In this document: one piece after another, positions 9,245 to 17,207 of the stretch | Position numbering within the stretch: position 1 is the stretch's first letter | How the letters are laid out: every line of letters begins with the position of its first letter | From: Roseiarcus sp963758335 | GTDB lineage: Bacteria; Pseudomonadota; Alphaproteobacteria; Rhizobiales; Beijerinckiaceae | NCBI GenBank assembly: GCA_963758335.1 | Contig: CAVWVF010000002.1 | Span: 372,001-436,000, forward strand | Direction: 5' to 3' | DNA length: 64,000 bases | Position numbers and translations under genes: made by a program | Notes under the pieces: generated by a model | What the model saw: the letters and a program-made list of their open reading frames with translations, nothing else | The model's database searches: none | Told to the model about the DNA's origin: nothing

Positions 9245-9259
9245 GTTCATGCTATGTTC
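9245..9259. promoter_or_regulatory. Perfect alphaproteobacterial SOS (LexA) box, apparently orphaned
   Basis: The sequence GTTCATGCTATGTTC fits GTTC-N7-GTTC exactly, the known LexA operator of alphaproteobacteria. The next recognisable sequence downstream is the 5'-truncated intron reverse transcriptase fragment at about 9297, so the regulated gene is either missing or was displaced. A functional role is inferred only from the motif. Confidence 0.5.
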
Positions 9260-9296
9260 CTAATTTGACGTCCCCCGAGCCGAGAATCCGAGCACG

Positions 9297-10070
9297 TTGA
9301 CCGCGCGGATCACCATTGCTGGTGTGAGATTGTATTCCTGGCTGAAGGCGGGGGCCGTCGAAGACGGTCTCCTGCGCCGCACGACCGAGGGTTCCCCGCA
9401 AGGGGGCGTGATCTCGCCCTGCCTCTCGAACGTCTTTCTGCACTATGTGCTGGACGAATGGTTCGAGACCGAGGTGAGGCCGCGCCTCAAAGGGGAAAGC
9501 ACCCTTGCCCGGTTCGCCGACGATGCGATCATGGCGTTCGACAATATCGTCGACGCCAAACGCGTGCTGGCGGTCCTGGGCAAGCGTCTTGCGCGATTTG
9601 GGCTCACGCTCCATCCCGACAAGACACGCCTCGTCGATTTCCGCCCACAAATGACAGAGGGCGCACGCCATCCGGAGACGGATGGGACCAGCTTCGACTT
9701 CCTCGGCCTGACCCATGTCTGGGGACGGTCGCGGAACGGCAGGAACATGGTCAGGCAGGTCACGGCCAAGAGCCGTTTTGCCCGTGCAGTGGCCGCGGTG
9801 AGCGACTGGTGTCGGAAACACCGGCACTGGTCCATCCGCGACCAGCATCGCCACCTGTCATCAATGATGCGGGGCCACTTCGCCTATTACGGCGTTGGCG
9901 GTGCGGATTTCCCGCATCCGGTCGGACGCAGGCGGGATCTCACAGGTTCCCAGGCGATCCGTCCCATGCCTTTGCCCCGGTCCAAGACCCCGGCCGGACC
10001 GACGATCCTCACCCTGACGGTGTCGTCGATGCTGCCCCCGCTCAACCCACAGCGAAGGCTCCAGCGATAG
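9297..10070 (+). pseudogene. Group II intron reverse transcriptase/maturase, truncated at both ends
   Basis: The fragment reads WLKAGAVEDGLLRRTTEGSP, then QGGVISPCLSNVFLHYVLDEW, then the active-site box RFADDAIMAF (a variant of YADD). Next comes FGLTLHPDKTRLVDFRP and FDFLGLTHVWGRS, as in LtrA-type proteins. The first fingers/palm blocks are missing. After GHFAYYGVGG the family sequence NIRRL is replaced by unrelated sequence, so the maturase X domain is incomplete. The intron RNA domains could not be recognised. It cannot encode an active retroelement protein. Confidence 0.85.
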
Positions 10071-10250
10071 AAATTTCGAGGCTACTCACGCGGCTTCAGC
10101 ACCTGCTGCCTACGCTTCACGACGGGCGTCGCCGCACGCCATGCAAGGCTCGCTTCCGGCTGGTTGGCTGACCTTTGCCGGGAGGGAGTTGAACCCTCTG
10201 GATCGCGATGAAAGGTTTCAGAACTTCATGTTCATTCTCCTCTCCTGAGC
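10071..10250. other. Tail sequence following the intron RT fragment
   Basis: One plus-strand frame reads LLTRLQHLLPTLHDGRRRTP and another AGWLTFAGRELNPLDRDERF. Such text often appears beside mobile elements in alphaproteobacterial genomes, by memory, and no gene can be supported. It borders the 3'-truncated Tm-1-like fragment near 10260. Confidence 0.35.
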
Positions 10251-11083
10251 TTATCGCAGATCGCGAGCTTGCCGCTGTTCGAGACGTCGACGAGGCGCGT
10301 CCTGAGGCCGCTCGCTGCGATGAGATCGCGGATGAAGCGCAGCTCCGGCCCCTTGGTGTCGAGCGTGCCGACGACGATGACTGAGGGAGGCCCGGAATGC
10401 GTGACGAGCGTCGGCGTCCGGCGCTCGGGCGATTCCTCGGTCCGGGCCGCTCCGACCGAGGACGTGCGCGCGCTCGCCTCGATCCGGGCGTTGGGAACGG
10501 GCTGCGACCAGCGCGTCGGCAGGACGGGATTCGAGACATAGACCTTGGCGGGCGCGCCTGCGCGCCGCGGCCTCGGGCCCGGCGGGGCCTCCGGTCGGGC
10601 GTCCGCCGGCCGCGGCTCGGCCTCCGGCGGCGCTTCCGAGTGGCGTCCGACGCCGAGCAGACGCTGCTGGAGCTCGCGGTCACCTGCGAAGCGGCGGGAC
10701 CATGATCGCCACGCTGTCGGACACCGAGGTCGCGACGCCGATATTCTGCTCGATGACCAGAATGGCCATGTGCCCTCGTCGCCGGAAGGCGGAGAGATGA
10801 GAATCTGCACATGGTCCTGATCGATCAGCTTGCGGACGGCGCGCACGGCGGAGTCTGGCGTGGCGTCGGTCGACGCGATGACGAATTCAAGCTCCTTGCC
10901 GCCGGCCTTCGAGCCGTATTTCTTGACCGCGGCGTTGAAGCCGGCGATGCCGTCGACGCCGAGGATCGTATAGGTGCCCTCGAGCGTCGCCGTCACGCCA
11001 ACCTTGAGCTTGTCCTGAGCATGCGCGGTCCCGGAAAGCAGCAGGGCTGCCAGCGCGGTCGCGCCGATCCCAACCTTCATCAT
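10250..11083 (-). pseudogene. Collapsed operon relic: liv-type binding protein, ABC ATPase tail and Tm-1-like N-terminus joined
   Basis: From ATG 11083 (GGGAGG upstream) a signal peptide and about 90 residues of a branched-chain-amino-acid-type binding protein are read (KLKVGVTATLEGTYTILGVD). Near 10765 the sequence jumps to the end of an ABC ATPase: AILVIEQNIGVATSVSDSVA in one frame, then ELQQRLLGVGRHS and VYVSNPVLPTRW in another. It then runs into SVIVVGTLDTKGPELRFIRD, the start of a Tm-1-like (UPF0261) protein, which is cut near 10260. The binding-protein body, permeases and ATPase core are missing. The order fits a single ancestral operon that lost its middle. Confidence 0.75.
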
Positions 11084-11334
11084 TTGCGCCCTCCCAACTG
11101 AGCGCCCCGCGCTTTCAAAAGCCCGCGAAGCTTCTCGACAACGGTTCCGGCCCGAGCCCGCCGGGACGGCGCGCCTTCGGTCTATCCGAACCCGGCGCAG
11201 ACTCTGGCGGACGCGCCCCTGCGGACGGCCTGTCCCCATCGAGGGCGACTTTCCCGAGAGTCTTTTTTTCTTTGCTGCGCCGCGGCAGAAGAGCGGCCGA
11301 CGCCGGCCTTGCGCGCGTCGAGGCGCCAAGCTTG
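11084..11334. other. Upstream region of the collapsed operon
   Basis: No gene is supported here. It would have carried the promoter of the binding-protein gene at 11083. A TCTTTTTTTCTTTGC run occurs near 11265. Confidence 0.35.
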
Positions 11335-11415
11335 GAGCGGGATGAATTTCAGTCTGTTCATTTAGCCGGCGTTGGCGAAGGCGTTGGCGCATTCCTGGGC
11401 GGTGTCGGTTCCGAG
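11335..11415 (-). mobile_element. IS630-like transposase 3' tail, copy B
   Basis: The minus strand reads SGAGQLLGTDTAQECANAFA and then NAG and a stop, the usual end of IS630-family transposases (ECANYFANAG-like). Its last 56 bases repeat 8543-8598. The rest of the transposase is missing. Confidence 0.6.
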
Positions 11416-11485
11416 GAGTTGACCGGCGCCCGACGAAAAGAGATTGTACTACGAATCAGAAGCGTGCTCGCAAATCGCGCAAATA

Positions 11486-11549
11486 CGTCCCTGTTCTCGC
11501 GCGAAAAGCCACTGTTAGCTCCCCTGTTAGCCCCCTGTTCCGCGAAATG
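11486..11549. repeat. CCCTGTT repeat cluster B
   Basis: Four to five copies of CCCTGTT or CACTGTTAG lie within 64 bases, directly beside the IS630 tail. Related to the clusters at 6675-6865 and 53120-53200. Confidence 0.55.
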
Positions 11550-11616
11550 AAGATCGCTGTTCCTGGACCGGGAGCAGCGGTCGCATGACCGTCTCGGCCG
11601 ATCTCCGCGGCGGGCC

Positions 11617-11649
11617 GGCGCCCCGCCGGCGCCCCGTCGGCGCCCCGCC
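11617..11649. repeat. Triple 11-bp tandem repeat
   Basis: Three consecutive copies of GGCGCCCCGYC. Each unit contains the palindrome GGCGCC. No gene overlaps it. Confidence 0.7.
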
Positions 11650-11698
11650 TGTTACGCCGGCAGGAGGCTGGGAAAATTCTTGGCAGAAGTCATATTTT

Positions 11699-11840
11699 GT
11701 GCTATGTTTGTTCTCAGGCTAGTCTATCGGAGAGCGTCATGAGCAACAGAGCCTTCATTCATCGAGAGGCCCGCTTCGCGGATTCCTTGAGCGTGACGAA
11801 TGGGCGCGAACAAGAGCTGACTCTTGCTCTAACCATTTGA
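11699..11840 (+). other. Near-SOS box followed by a 33-codon reading frame and repeat copy B
   Basis: GTGCTATGTTTGTTC (11699-11713) differs from the GTTC-N7-GTTC LexA box at one half-site base. An ATG at 11739, 26 bases downstream behind a weak GGAGAG, opens a 33-codon frame (MSNRAFIHREARFADSL...) ending at TGA 11838-11840. Its second half is the GAACAAGAGC-type repeat, so the frame is probably a truncated gene start joined to repeat sequence. Whether it is expressed is unknown. Confidence 0.3.
11764..11832. repeat. GAACAAGAGC-type repeat, copy B
   Basis: The second copy of the element at 8934-9001, sharing GAGAGGCCCGC at one end and CTCTTGCTCTAA at the other. Both copies lie 370-430 bases from an IS630 tail, so the pair may descend from one larger duplication. 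Confidence 0.6.
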
Positions 11841-11988
11841 AAACGTTCGAAACGGCGATGGGCAGGCCTTGTAAAAAGTTGGCATGAATGCGCGCTCTGC
11901 GCCCCGTCCGCTGGCGTCGGCGCCTCGGTTTCTTGCTTAATGGCCGCGATGACGCATTCGATACGAGCGGTCGGGACTTTTCTTCTGC

Positions 11989-12816
11989 TCAGCCGAACGA
12001 TTGGGAGATCCGCCACATGAGCCAATCGAACATTCGGTCCGGCGCGACGCGGCGCAGAAAGAGCATCGGACGCGCCGCAGCCCCTGTCGGATAGCGGGCT
12101 CTCGGCCGCGCGACGCGAACGGCCCGGACGATCGTTCTTGCGACCCCTTGGGGCGAAGAGGGCACTCTGGACGCTTCGTTGCGCGCGAGCATTTTCGCAT
12201 GCCGGCGAGCGTAAGGCGCGTAGGCGGATTCGCCGGACGCGCGGATCAGGCTGTCGCCGGCGATCCGGCTGAATTCGGTGCGGATCGTTCCCGGTTCGAC
12301 GACGATGACGCTGACGCCAAACGGCGCCGCCTCCATGCGCAGGCAATCGCTGAGGCCCTCGACCGCGAATTTGGCCGCGTGATACCAAGCGCCGAAAGGC
12401 TCGCCGAACCTCCCGGCCATCGAGCCGACGTTGACGATGCGCCCGGCCCCCTGGCTCCGCATGATCGGCAGCGCCAGCTGGCACAGGCGGGCGAGGCCAA
12501 ACAGGCACACTTCGAACTGGCGCCGCGCTTCGGCGAGCGGCACGTCCTCGAGCGCGCCGAGGCAGCCGTACCCGGCATTGTTGACCAGAACGTCGAGCCG
12601 ACCGGCCGCGTGCGCGATCGTCTCGACGGCCGAGAGGATGGATGCGTCATCGGTGAGATCGAGGAAGATGATTCGGGCGCCGAGCTTCTCGAGCGGCGCC
12701 ATTCTCTCCAGCCGTCGCGCGCCGGCGAAGACCTCATATCCGTCCTCGATAAGGGCGCGGACCGTCGCATCGCCGATGCCCGAGGACGCCCCCGTCACCA
12801 ATGCCGTCTTGCTCAT
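11989..12816 (-). CDS. Short-chain dehydrogenase/reductase (classical SDR)
   Basis: This 275-residue NAD(P)-dependent oxidoreductase has the Rossmann motif TGASSGIG near its N-terminus, the NNAGYG segment, and the YHAAK active-site pair with an upstream Ser in VNVGSMAG. PGTIRTEF lies in the substrate-loop region. I chose ATG 12816 over the in-frame GTG 12822. The substrate cannot be told from sequence; the long C-terminal part with two aromatic and basic patches suggests a lipid or retinol-like substrate. It diverges from the AI-2E-type transporter gene. Confidence 0.85.
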   Translation of the reverse strand: MSKTALVTGASSGIGDATVRALIEDGYEVFAGARRLERMAPLEKLGARIIFLDLTDDASILSAVETIAHAAGRLDVLVNNAGYGCLGALEDVPLAEARRQFEVCLFGLARLCQLALPIMRSQGAGRIVNVGSMAGRFGEPFGAWYHAAKFAVEGLSDCLRMEAAPFGVSVIVVEPGTIRTEFSRIAGDSLIRASGESAYAPYARRHAKMLARNEASRVPSSPQGVARTIVRAVRVARPRARYPTGAAARPMLFLRRVAPDRMFDWLMWRISQSFG

Positions 12817-13002
12817 CGTCACGCTCAGGGTCGCTTAGAATTGGCGCGCCATAACCACGGTCGCGATTCGCGGTTCGCCTCGGGAACAAGGGAATCTGTA
12901 CCGGAGAGACGCGTTGAAAACTTGGCGGCCGCGCGAAGAAGCGCAGGTCCGGCTTTGCCGAAGCCAAAAGATCACGGGAAGCCGTCTCCGCCCGAACGAG
13001 CG

Positions 13003-14041
13003 ATGCAACAGGCGCAGGAGCTCAGCTACCGCCGATTTGTCGCCTACGCCGCATTGGCGGTCGGGGTCGCTCTCGTTCCGGTGCTGCTCTGGCAGCTCGG
13101 CCGGATTCTGATCCTCGGCTTTGCAGCGATCCTGGTCGCCATTCTCCTGCACGTCGTTTCCGAACCGCTTCAGCGCTGGACGCCTCTGCCGGTCTGGGCC
13201 GATCTCCTCATTGCCGGTTTGGTCCTGTTGGCTCTCATCGCCCTCGGCGGCTGGATTTTCGGCTCCCAGCTTTCCGCCGAATTCTCCGACGTGATGAACC
13301 GCGTGCGCGCCGGTGCGCATCAGCTGCATGACCTGTTGAGCAAGGGCCCGGCAGGCCAGTTCGTCTTGACGCAACTGAGCAGCACGAGCGTCTCAGTTAC
13401 CGGGCTTTTCGGGACGGTCGTCACGACCTTCGTCACGGCGCTCGAGGCTTTGATCGTCGTCGTGATGAGCGCGGCCTATCTCGGCGCTCTATCGCGCCGG
13501 GGTCGTACGCCTGTTCGGTCCGGCGCATGAGGATTGGGCGAACGACACCATCGTCACCGTCGCAGAGGCGCTCCGGTATTGGCTGCTGGGACAATTCATT
13601 CAAATGGCGCTGATTGGCGCATTGACGACGCTGGCGGTGTGGCTGATCGGGCTGCCGTCTCCGCTGGCTCTCGGCGTCATCGCCACGTTGGCGGAGTTCG
13701 TTCCCTATCTCGGCCCCATCCTGGCGGCGATTCCCGTACTCCTGGTGGCGGTCACGGGGAGCGTCGAGCAGGTGATTTGGACACTCATGGCCTATATCCT
13801 GATTCATCAGGTCGAGGGCAATCTGATCATGCCGCAGATCCAGAAGCGGATGGTCTATATTCCGCCGGCCGTGATGCTTCTCGGCATCGCGGGCATCGGG
13901 GCGTTGGCGGGAATCGTTGGCTTTGTGCTTGCCGCCCCGACCATGGTCGCCATCTTTGTCATCGTCCTGAGGGCATATGTGCGTGATAGTGTTGAAAGAA
14001 GACATTACCCTCCCCGGGGAAAAGATAAAAGATATAAGTGA
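13003..14041 (+). pseudogene. AI-2E family transporter (PerM/TqsA-like), one frameshift
   Basis: The first part encodes four hydrophobic segments (VPVLLWQLGRILILGFAAIL onward). The second part contains the family hallmarks LLGQFIQMALIGAL and FVPYLGPILAAIP, plus HQVEGNLIMPQIQKRMV. A shift near 13480 moves from frame 1 to frame 2: the first frame runs AAYLGALSRRGR, while the second continues LYRAGVVRLFGPAHEDWA. One extra or missing base restores about 345 residues, a normal size. The start ATG 13003 has a weak Shine-Dalgarno. A second AI-2E gene lies at 20554. Confidence 0.8.
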
Positions 14042-14152
14042 CGTTGGCCGACGAGGCCGATCGGCCGTGCCCGTTGATGTTCCCGAACGATCCTTCCCTG
14101 CGACGCCACACCGCCTTTATTCGGTTCGGCGCGCCGCATATCAGAGCAAGCC

Positions 14153-15364
14153 ATGACGCAGAACCTCCCCTCGCTTTCTGACGACGCCGACCCTCCGGCG
14201 CCGCCGTCGCCCGACATGCCGCCGTCCGACATCATGTATCCGTCCGCCCTGCCGTTCGCGCTCGTTCATGTGGCATGCCTTGGCGCCATCTGGACGGGGG
14301 TCGGATGGAAGGCCGCGGCCATTGGCGTCGCACTCTACTGGTTGCGAATTTTCGCGATCGGGGCCGGCTACCACCGCTACTTCTCCCACCGCGCGTACGA
14401 GACGAGCCGCGCGTTCCAGTTCGTTCTAGCTGCGCTCGCCCAGACCACGGCGCAAAAGAGCGTCCTCTGGTGGGCCGCGAAACATCGCCAGCACCACTTG
14501 CATTCCGATACGCCGCAGGACGTCCATTCGCCGCTTCAGCGTGGCTTCCTGTACAGCCATTTCGGATGGATCTTCGACCGCCATCATGAAGCGACCGACC
14601 TCTCCAGGATTGCCGATTTCGCCAGATACCCCGAATTGATGTGGCTGCACCGGCACGAACTGGCGCCAGCCGTCGTGTTGGCGATCGCCTGTTTCGCCGC
14701 AGCGGGCCTGCAGGGTCTCGTGGTCGGCTTCTTCTGGAGCACCGTCGCGGTCTACCACGCGACGTTCAGCATCAATTCGATCGCGCATGTCGTCGGGCGG
14801 CGGCGTTATGTCACCGGCGACGATTCGCGCAACAATTGGCTTCTCGCCATCTTCACCATGGGCGAAGGGTGGCACAACAATCACCACGCCTTCCAGAGCA
14901 GCGTCCGACAGGGATTTCGCTGGTGGGAGTACGACCCGACGTTCTACCTCTTGAAGTTGCTTTCATTCTTGAGACTGATCTGGAAGCTGAAGTCGCCTCC
15001 GGTCGAAGTGCTGGAAAACCGCCGCCGGCTCGCATCGAAGGTCATCCGACGCGCGGCGGCTCAGGTCGCCGAGCGCTTCAACGCCGAGCGGATCGCCGGC
15101 GCCGTGGCGGCCGTACTCGGGGCCGGGCGCTTGGCGCAACTCCACGCTCAACTTAGCCATGCCCAGCAATGTGTGGCCGACATTCTCGGGGACATGAACC
15201 TCCCCCAGGTGCCGGCCGAGAGCGACATCCGGAAGTGCGCGCGCTCGATGCTCGCGAACTCGCCTTCGCTCGAGGATATCGCCGCCAAGGCGCACCGGCT
15301 CGTCCTCGAGGCGGTCGGCGCACGGCTCGCGATGCTCGCCGCTCAGGCGGTCTGCGCCGAATAA
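14153..15364 (+). CDS. Membrane acyl-CoA/fatty acid desaturase with extended C-terminus
   Basis: This 403-residue integral membrane di-iron enzyme should introduce a double bond (probably delta-9) into acyl chains. All three histidine boxes are present: HRYFSH at 74-79, HRQHH at 111-115 and HNNHH at 241-245, spaced by hydrophobic segments. The catalytic part ends near residue 290. A 110-residue helical C-terminal extension (ERFNAERIAGAVAAVLGAGR onward) has no recognised domain. It converges on hpnG with a 20-base gap. Membrane-lipid desaturation beside hopanoid genes fits a membrane-ordering theme, but no co-transcription is implied. Confidence 0.9.
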   Translation: MTQNLPSLSDDADPPAPPSPDMPPSDIMYPSALPFALVHVACLGAIWTGVGWKAAAIGVALYWLRIFAIGAGYHRYFSHRAYETSRAFQFVLAALAQTTAQKSVLWWAAKHRQHHLHSDTPQDVHSPLQRGFLYSHFGWIFDRHHEATDLSRIADFARYPELMWLHRHELAPAVVLAIACFAAAGLQGLVVGFFWSTVAVYHATFSINSIAHVVGRRRYVTGDDSRNNWLLAIFTMGEGWHNNHHAFQSSVRQGFRWWEYDPTFYLLKLLSFLRLIWKLKSPPVEVLENRRRLASKVIRRAAAQVAERFNAERIAGAVAAVLGAGRLAQLHAQLSHAQQCVADILGDMNLPQVPAESDIRKCARSMLANSPSLEDIAAKAHRLVLEAVGARLAMLAAQAVCAE

Positions 15365-15384
15365 ACCGCAGGAGCGGGGCCGCC

Positions 15385-16023
15385 CTACGGCGTTCCGAAC
15401 TTCGAGCTGAGGATCGGACGCAAGCGCACCAGGGTCGCGCGGGCCGAACCGGTCCGCACCGCCAGGCGTATCAGCGGGGCAAGCTCCTCGGGCTTTTCCC
15501 GCAGCGCCGCCAGAACGCCGGCGACGTTCACCGACCCGTCCGGCCGGCGCCCGGCAAGGGCGACGGCCAAGACGGCGCAGGTGGCGTCGTCCGCCACGGC
15601 GCGCACCGCCACGAACGGCAGGCCGTGTGCGCTCGCCGCGAGCGCCGCGACATGGGACTCCATATCGACTGCGACTGCGCCGTGACTCTTGTGGAGCTTG
15701 GTCTTCGAGGCGACGTCGACAACGGGCGCATCGACGCCCAGAATCGGACCGACGGTCGCGTTCGGGATCGAGCGCGCCAGACTTTTCGTCCAGGCCTTGT
15801 CGGTCGCCCAGGCGCGCGTTCCGTCCGAGATCGAGGAAGCGATCACGCAAGCGCCGGGGGCGAGCCCGGGAGCGAGGCCTCCGCAGATGCCGAAGCTGAT
15901 GACGCCCCGGTCGGTCGGAAGAAGCATGGCGACGAGCGGGGTCGGCGCCGATCCGAGGACCACCGCCCGCACCGCCGGGCCGGCTATGATTCTCGCCTCG
16001 AACCGCAGTCCCACGACAGCCAC
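15385..16023 (-). CDS. hpnG: HpnG: adenosylhopane nucleosidase/phosphorylase
   Basis: HpnG releases adenine from adenosylhopane to give a ribosyl(phospho)hopane on the way to bacteriohopanetetrol. The 212-residue product has the family opening VGLRFEARIIAGPAVRAVVL, SFGICGGLAPGLAPGACVIA and AVDMESHVAALAASAHGLPF, the nucleoside-phosphorylase-type active-site segment. I chose GTG 16023, preceded by AGAGG, because homologues begin close to this VVGL strand. A longer in-frame extension exists but looks unlike HpnG. It is transcribed in the same direction as hpnK, 329 bases upstream. Confidence 0.85.
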   Translation of the reverse strand: MAVVGLRFEARIIAGPAVRAVVLGSAPTPLVAMLLPTDRGVISFGICGGLAPGLAPGACVIASSISDGTRAWATDKAWTKSLARSIPNATVGPILGVDAPVVDVASKTKLHKSHGAVAVDMESHVAALAASAHGLPFVAVRAVADDATCAVLAVALAGRRPDGSVNVAGVLAALREKPEELAPLIRLAVRTGSARATLVRLRPILSSKFGTP

Positions 16024-16352
16024 GATGCCTCTGTCGACCTCGCTTTCCTGCGCCCATCGCGCGTCGTTTCGACGCGACGTCCAGGATCCGCGTCGGATCC
16101 GCCCCGAAGACGTTGTCACCCCGATCGAGCCCCCCGATGCGCGAAGCCACCGCCCGACTCCGAAGATTTCGCTTGCCGGAACAGGGCGTCGCGCTTGAGT
16201 TAGCATTCGACCAGGGTATGCCTCAACCGTCATGCGCGTCTCCCGACGAATATGCCGACGTCCGGCGCAGCCGGCCCATGACGCTCGCCTGCACGACGAG
16301 CCCTGACGACAAATCACCGACCAAAAAAGGCTCCGGCACGAGGTTGTTTCGA
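16024..16352. other. hpnG-hpnK intergenic region
   Basis: No gene is supported in this 329-base gap. An in-frame ATG at 16235 would add about 70 residues to HpnG, but the extension has no recognisable similarity. A CCTTTTTTGG tract near 16323-16332 is the only low-GC patch, and might belong to a promoter or to termination after hpnK. Confidence 0.4.
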
Positions 16353-17207
16353 CTAATGGATTGCGGCCTGGGGCCGGAGCGCGACGACCTCCTGATAACC
16401 GCAGAGGCGCCGGCCGGATCGCCGGAGCGCCTCGGCGTTTCCCGGATCGAGGAGAGCTCCGAGCTCTTCGACGTATCGGTAGCCTGGCGCATGGCCTGGA
16501 AAAACGTCGCGCGTCGCGGGATGCAGGTAGATCTCCCAGAAGCCGCAAGGCAGGCTCTCCAGCAGAAGGCGCAACCGCTCGCGCGTCACCCTTCCGGACC
16601 ATCGCAACCCAAAGACGGCCTCGGGCGTCGCGACGCCTGCGTGCCGCGCGCGGACGCTGAGCAGGCGCGAGCACAGGTCTTCGACGACCCTTCCGCCGAG
16701 GGCGCTCGATTGGACGGCTCGCGGCGGCTCCCGAGGCACGCGCAGCGCATGGGCGCCGAATCGCGAACCGATATCGATGACCATCGCTGCGACAATCGGA
16801 TGCAGATGAAAATGCCGATGGACGTTGACGTGATCGAGGGGCAAGCCGGTCGAGCGGAAGGCGCGGAACTGCGCCTCGATTTCCGCCCGCATCTCTGCCC
16901 GCATGGCTGCGCTCACCGCGAGTTCCAGCCCGAACCGGGCAAGATCCGAGCGCAGACGCCCTCTCCCATCCACCAGACGCGGGATTTGCCCGGGCGGCAG
17001 GACCGGCGCCGCATCGGTCAGCGCGAGATGAAGGCCGACCCGCAGGCCCGGCAGCGTCCAGGCCCGCTCGACCGCGTCTTCGGCATGAGCGCCCGAGACC
17101 ATCAGACTCGCCGCCGAGAGGATGCCTTGCGAGCACCCGATTTCGACCGCCTCGTTCACCTCGCGCGCAAGGCCGAAATCGTCGGCGGTGATGACGAGGC
17201 AATTCAA
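16353..17207 (-). CDS. hpnK: HpnK: hopanoid glucosamine deacetylase (YdjC family)
   Basis: HpnK removes the acetyl group from N-acetylglucosaminyl-bacteriohopanetetrol before cyclitol formation. The 284-residue protein has the YdjC-family metal motif VITADDFGLAREVNEAV at the N-terminus, the histidines DHVNVHRHFHLHP (about residues 124-136), and the Gly-His-Ala-Pro-Gly segment PGHAPGYRYVEEL near the end. The start is TTG 17207, whose TTGA shares bases with the hpnJ stop, so translation is probably coupled. It follows hpnJ as expected for the cyclitol-ether set hpnI-hpnK-hpnJ. Confidence 0.9.
   Translation of the reverse strand: MNCLVITADDFGLAREVNEAVEIGCSQGILSAASLMVSGAHAEDAVERAWTLPGLRVGLHLALTDAAPVLPPGQIPRLVDGRGRLRSDLARFGLELAVSAAMRAEMRAEIEAQFRAFRSTGLPLDHVNVHRHFHLHPIVAAMVIDIGSRFGAHALRVPREPPRAVQSSALGGRVVEDLCSRLLSVRARHAGVATPEAVFGLRWSGRVTRERLRLLLESLPCGFWEIYLHPATRDVFPGHAPGYRYVEELGALLDPGNAEALRRSGRRLCGYQEVVALRPQAAIH

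Noticed and set aside
16024..16235. N-terminal extension of HpnG from ATG 16235
   Set aside because: The added 70 residues are Arg/Ser-rich without similarity to HpnG, and the GTG at 16023 with AGAGG upstream matches the usual family start.
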